Below are positions 62,357-64,000 of a stretch of 64,000 nt of DNA, piece by piece. Made by a program: the position numbers and the translations under genes. The stretch comes from Fibrobacter sp. (GTDB taxonomy: Bacteria > Fibrobacterota > Fibrobacteria > Fibrobacterales > Fibrobacteraceae). Location of the stretch: positions 1-64,000 of the forward strand of contig JAGCPF010000002.1 of assembly GCA_017642335.1 (NCBI GenBank). Reading direction: 5' to 3'. Position 1 is the first letter of the stretch. Each line of letters begins with the position of its first letter. Below the pieces are notes generated by a model that was not told the origin of the DNA, did no database searches, and saw only the letters and a program-made list of their open reading frames with translations.

Positions 62357-64000
<1,644 letters not shown>

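Overview
The window looks like chromosomal DNA from a Fibrobacter species. Several lineage-typical families are present: a fibro-slime protein, three Fibrobacter major-paralogous-domain (TIGR02145) lipoproteins, a TIGR02147 regulator-like protein, many secreted proteins with Ser-rich linkers, and large surface proteins ending in a basic C-terminal tail. The backbone is GC-rich. The stretch from about 3 to 24 kb is visibly AT-richer and carries accessory genes.

Layout. 1-410: the 5' end of a 16S rRNA gene (minus strand) with two tandem near-consensus promoters. 0.4-3 kb: a sodium/solute symporter and a predicted polysaccharide lyase. 3-24 kb: an accessory and defence region. It holds an AbiEi-like antitoxin with a RhuM protein behind a palindromic operator, small membrane-peptide genes, a caspase-like protease with a 600-residue partner carrying a HEPN-like RxxxxH motif, and one nine-gene minus-strand operon (22.1 to 9.1 kb). 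That operon runs type IIG restriction-modification enzyme, unknown, HNH nuclease, KAP NTPase, four-helix membrane protein, unknown, NERD nuclease, HEPN protein, SF1 helicase-nuclease. Gene remnants follow (ORF6N, RhuM and metallo-beta-lactamase fragments). 24-29 kb: mixed single genes and a repeat-rich spacer.

29-38 kb: envelope lipoproteins (PEGA, LpoB-like, COG3014), an outer-membrane barrel protein, an OmpR-type two-component system, a 6-phosphofructokinase and small hypotheticals. 38-48 kb: a 1307-residue five-unit surface protein, then the TIGR02147 gene directly ahead of three TIGR02145 lipoprotein paralogues. 48-64 kb: pta, a fibro-slime protein, an RNase E/G gene, an M23-like protein, dnaN preceded by a small membrane protein, ttcA-like, a phosphatase lipoprotein, a metallophosphoesterase, a BatD-like protein and thiC, which runs off the right edge.

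The strongest candidates for an undescribed system are the nine-gene operon, the caspase/HEPN-like pair and the AbiEi-RhuM pair. Intergenic repeats are common, and some have entered reading frames, most clearly in the type IIG enzyme and the ABC-class ATPase. All functional assignments were made by eye from sequence motifs. No database search was run.
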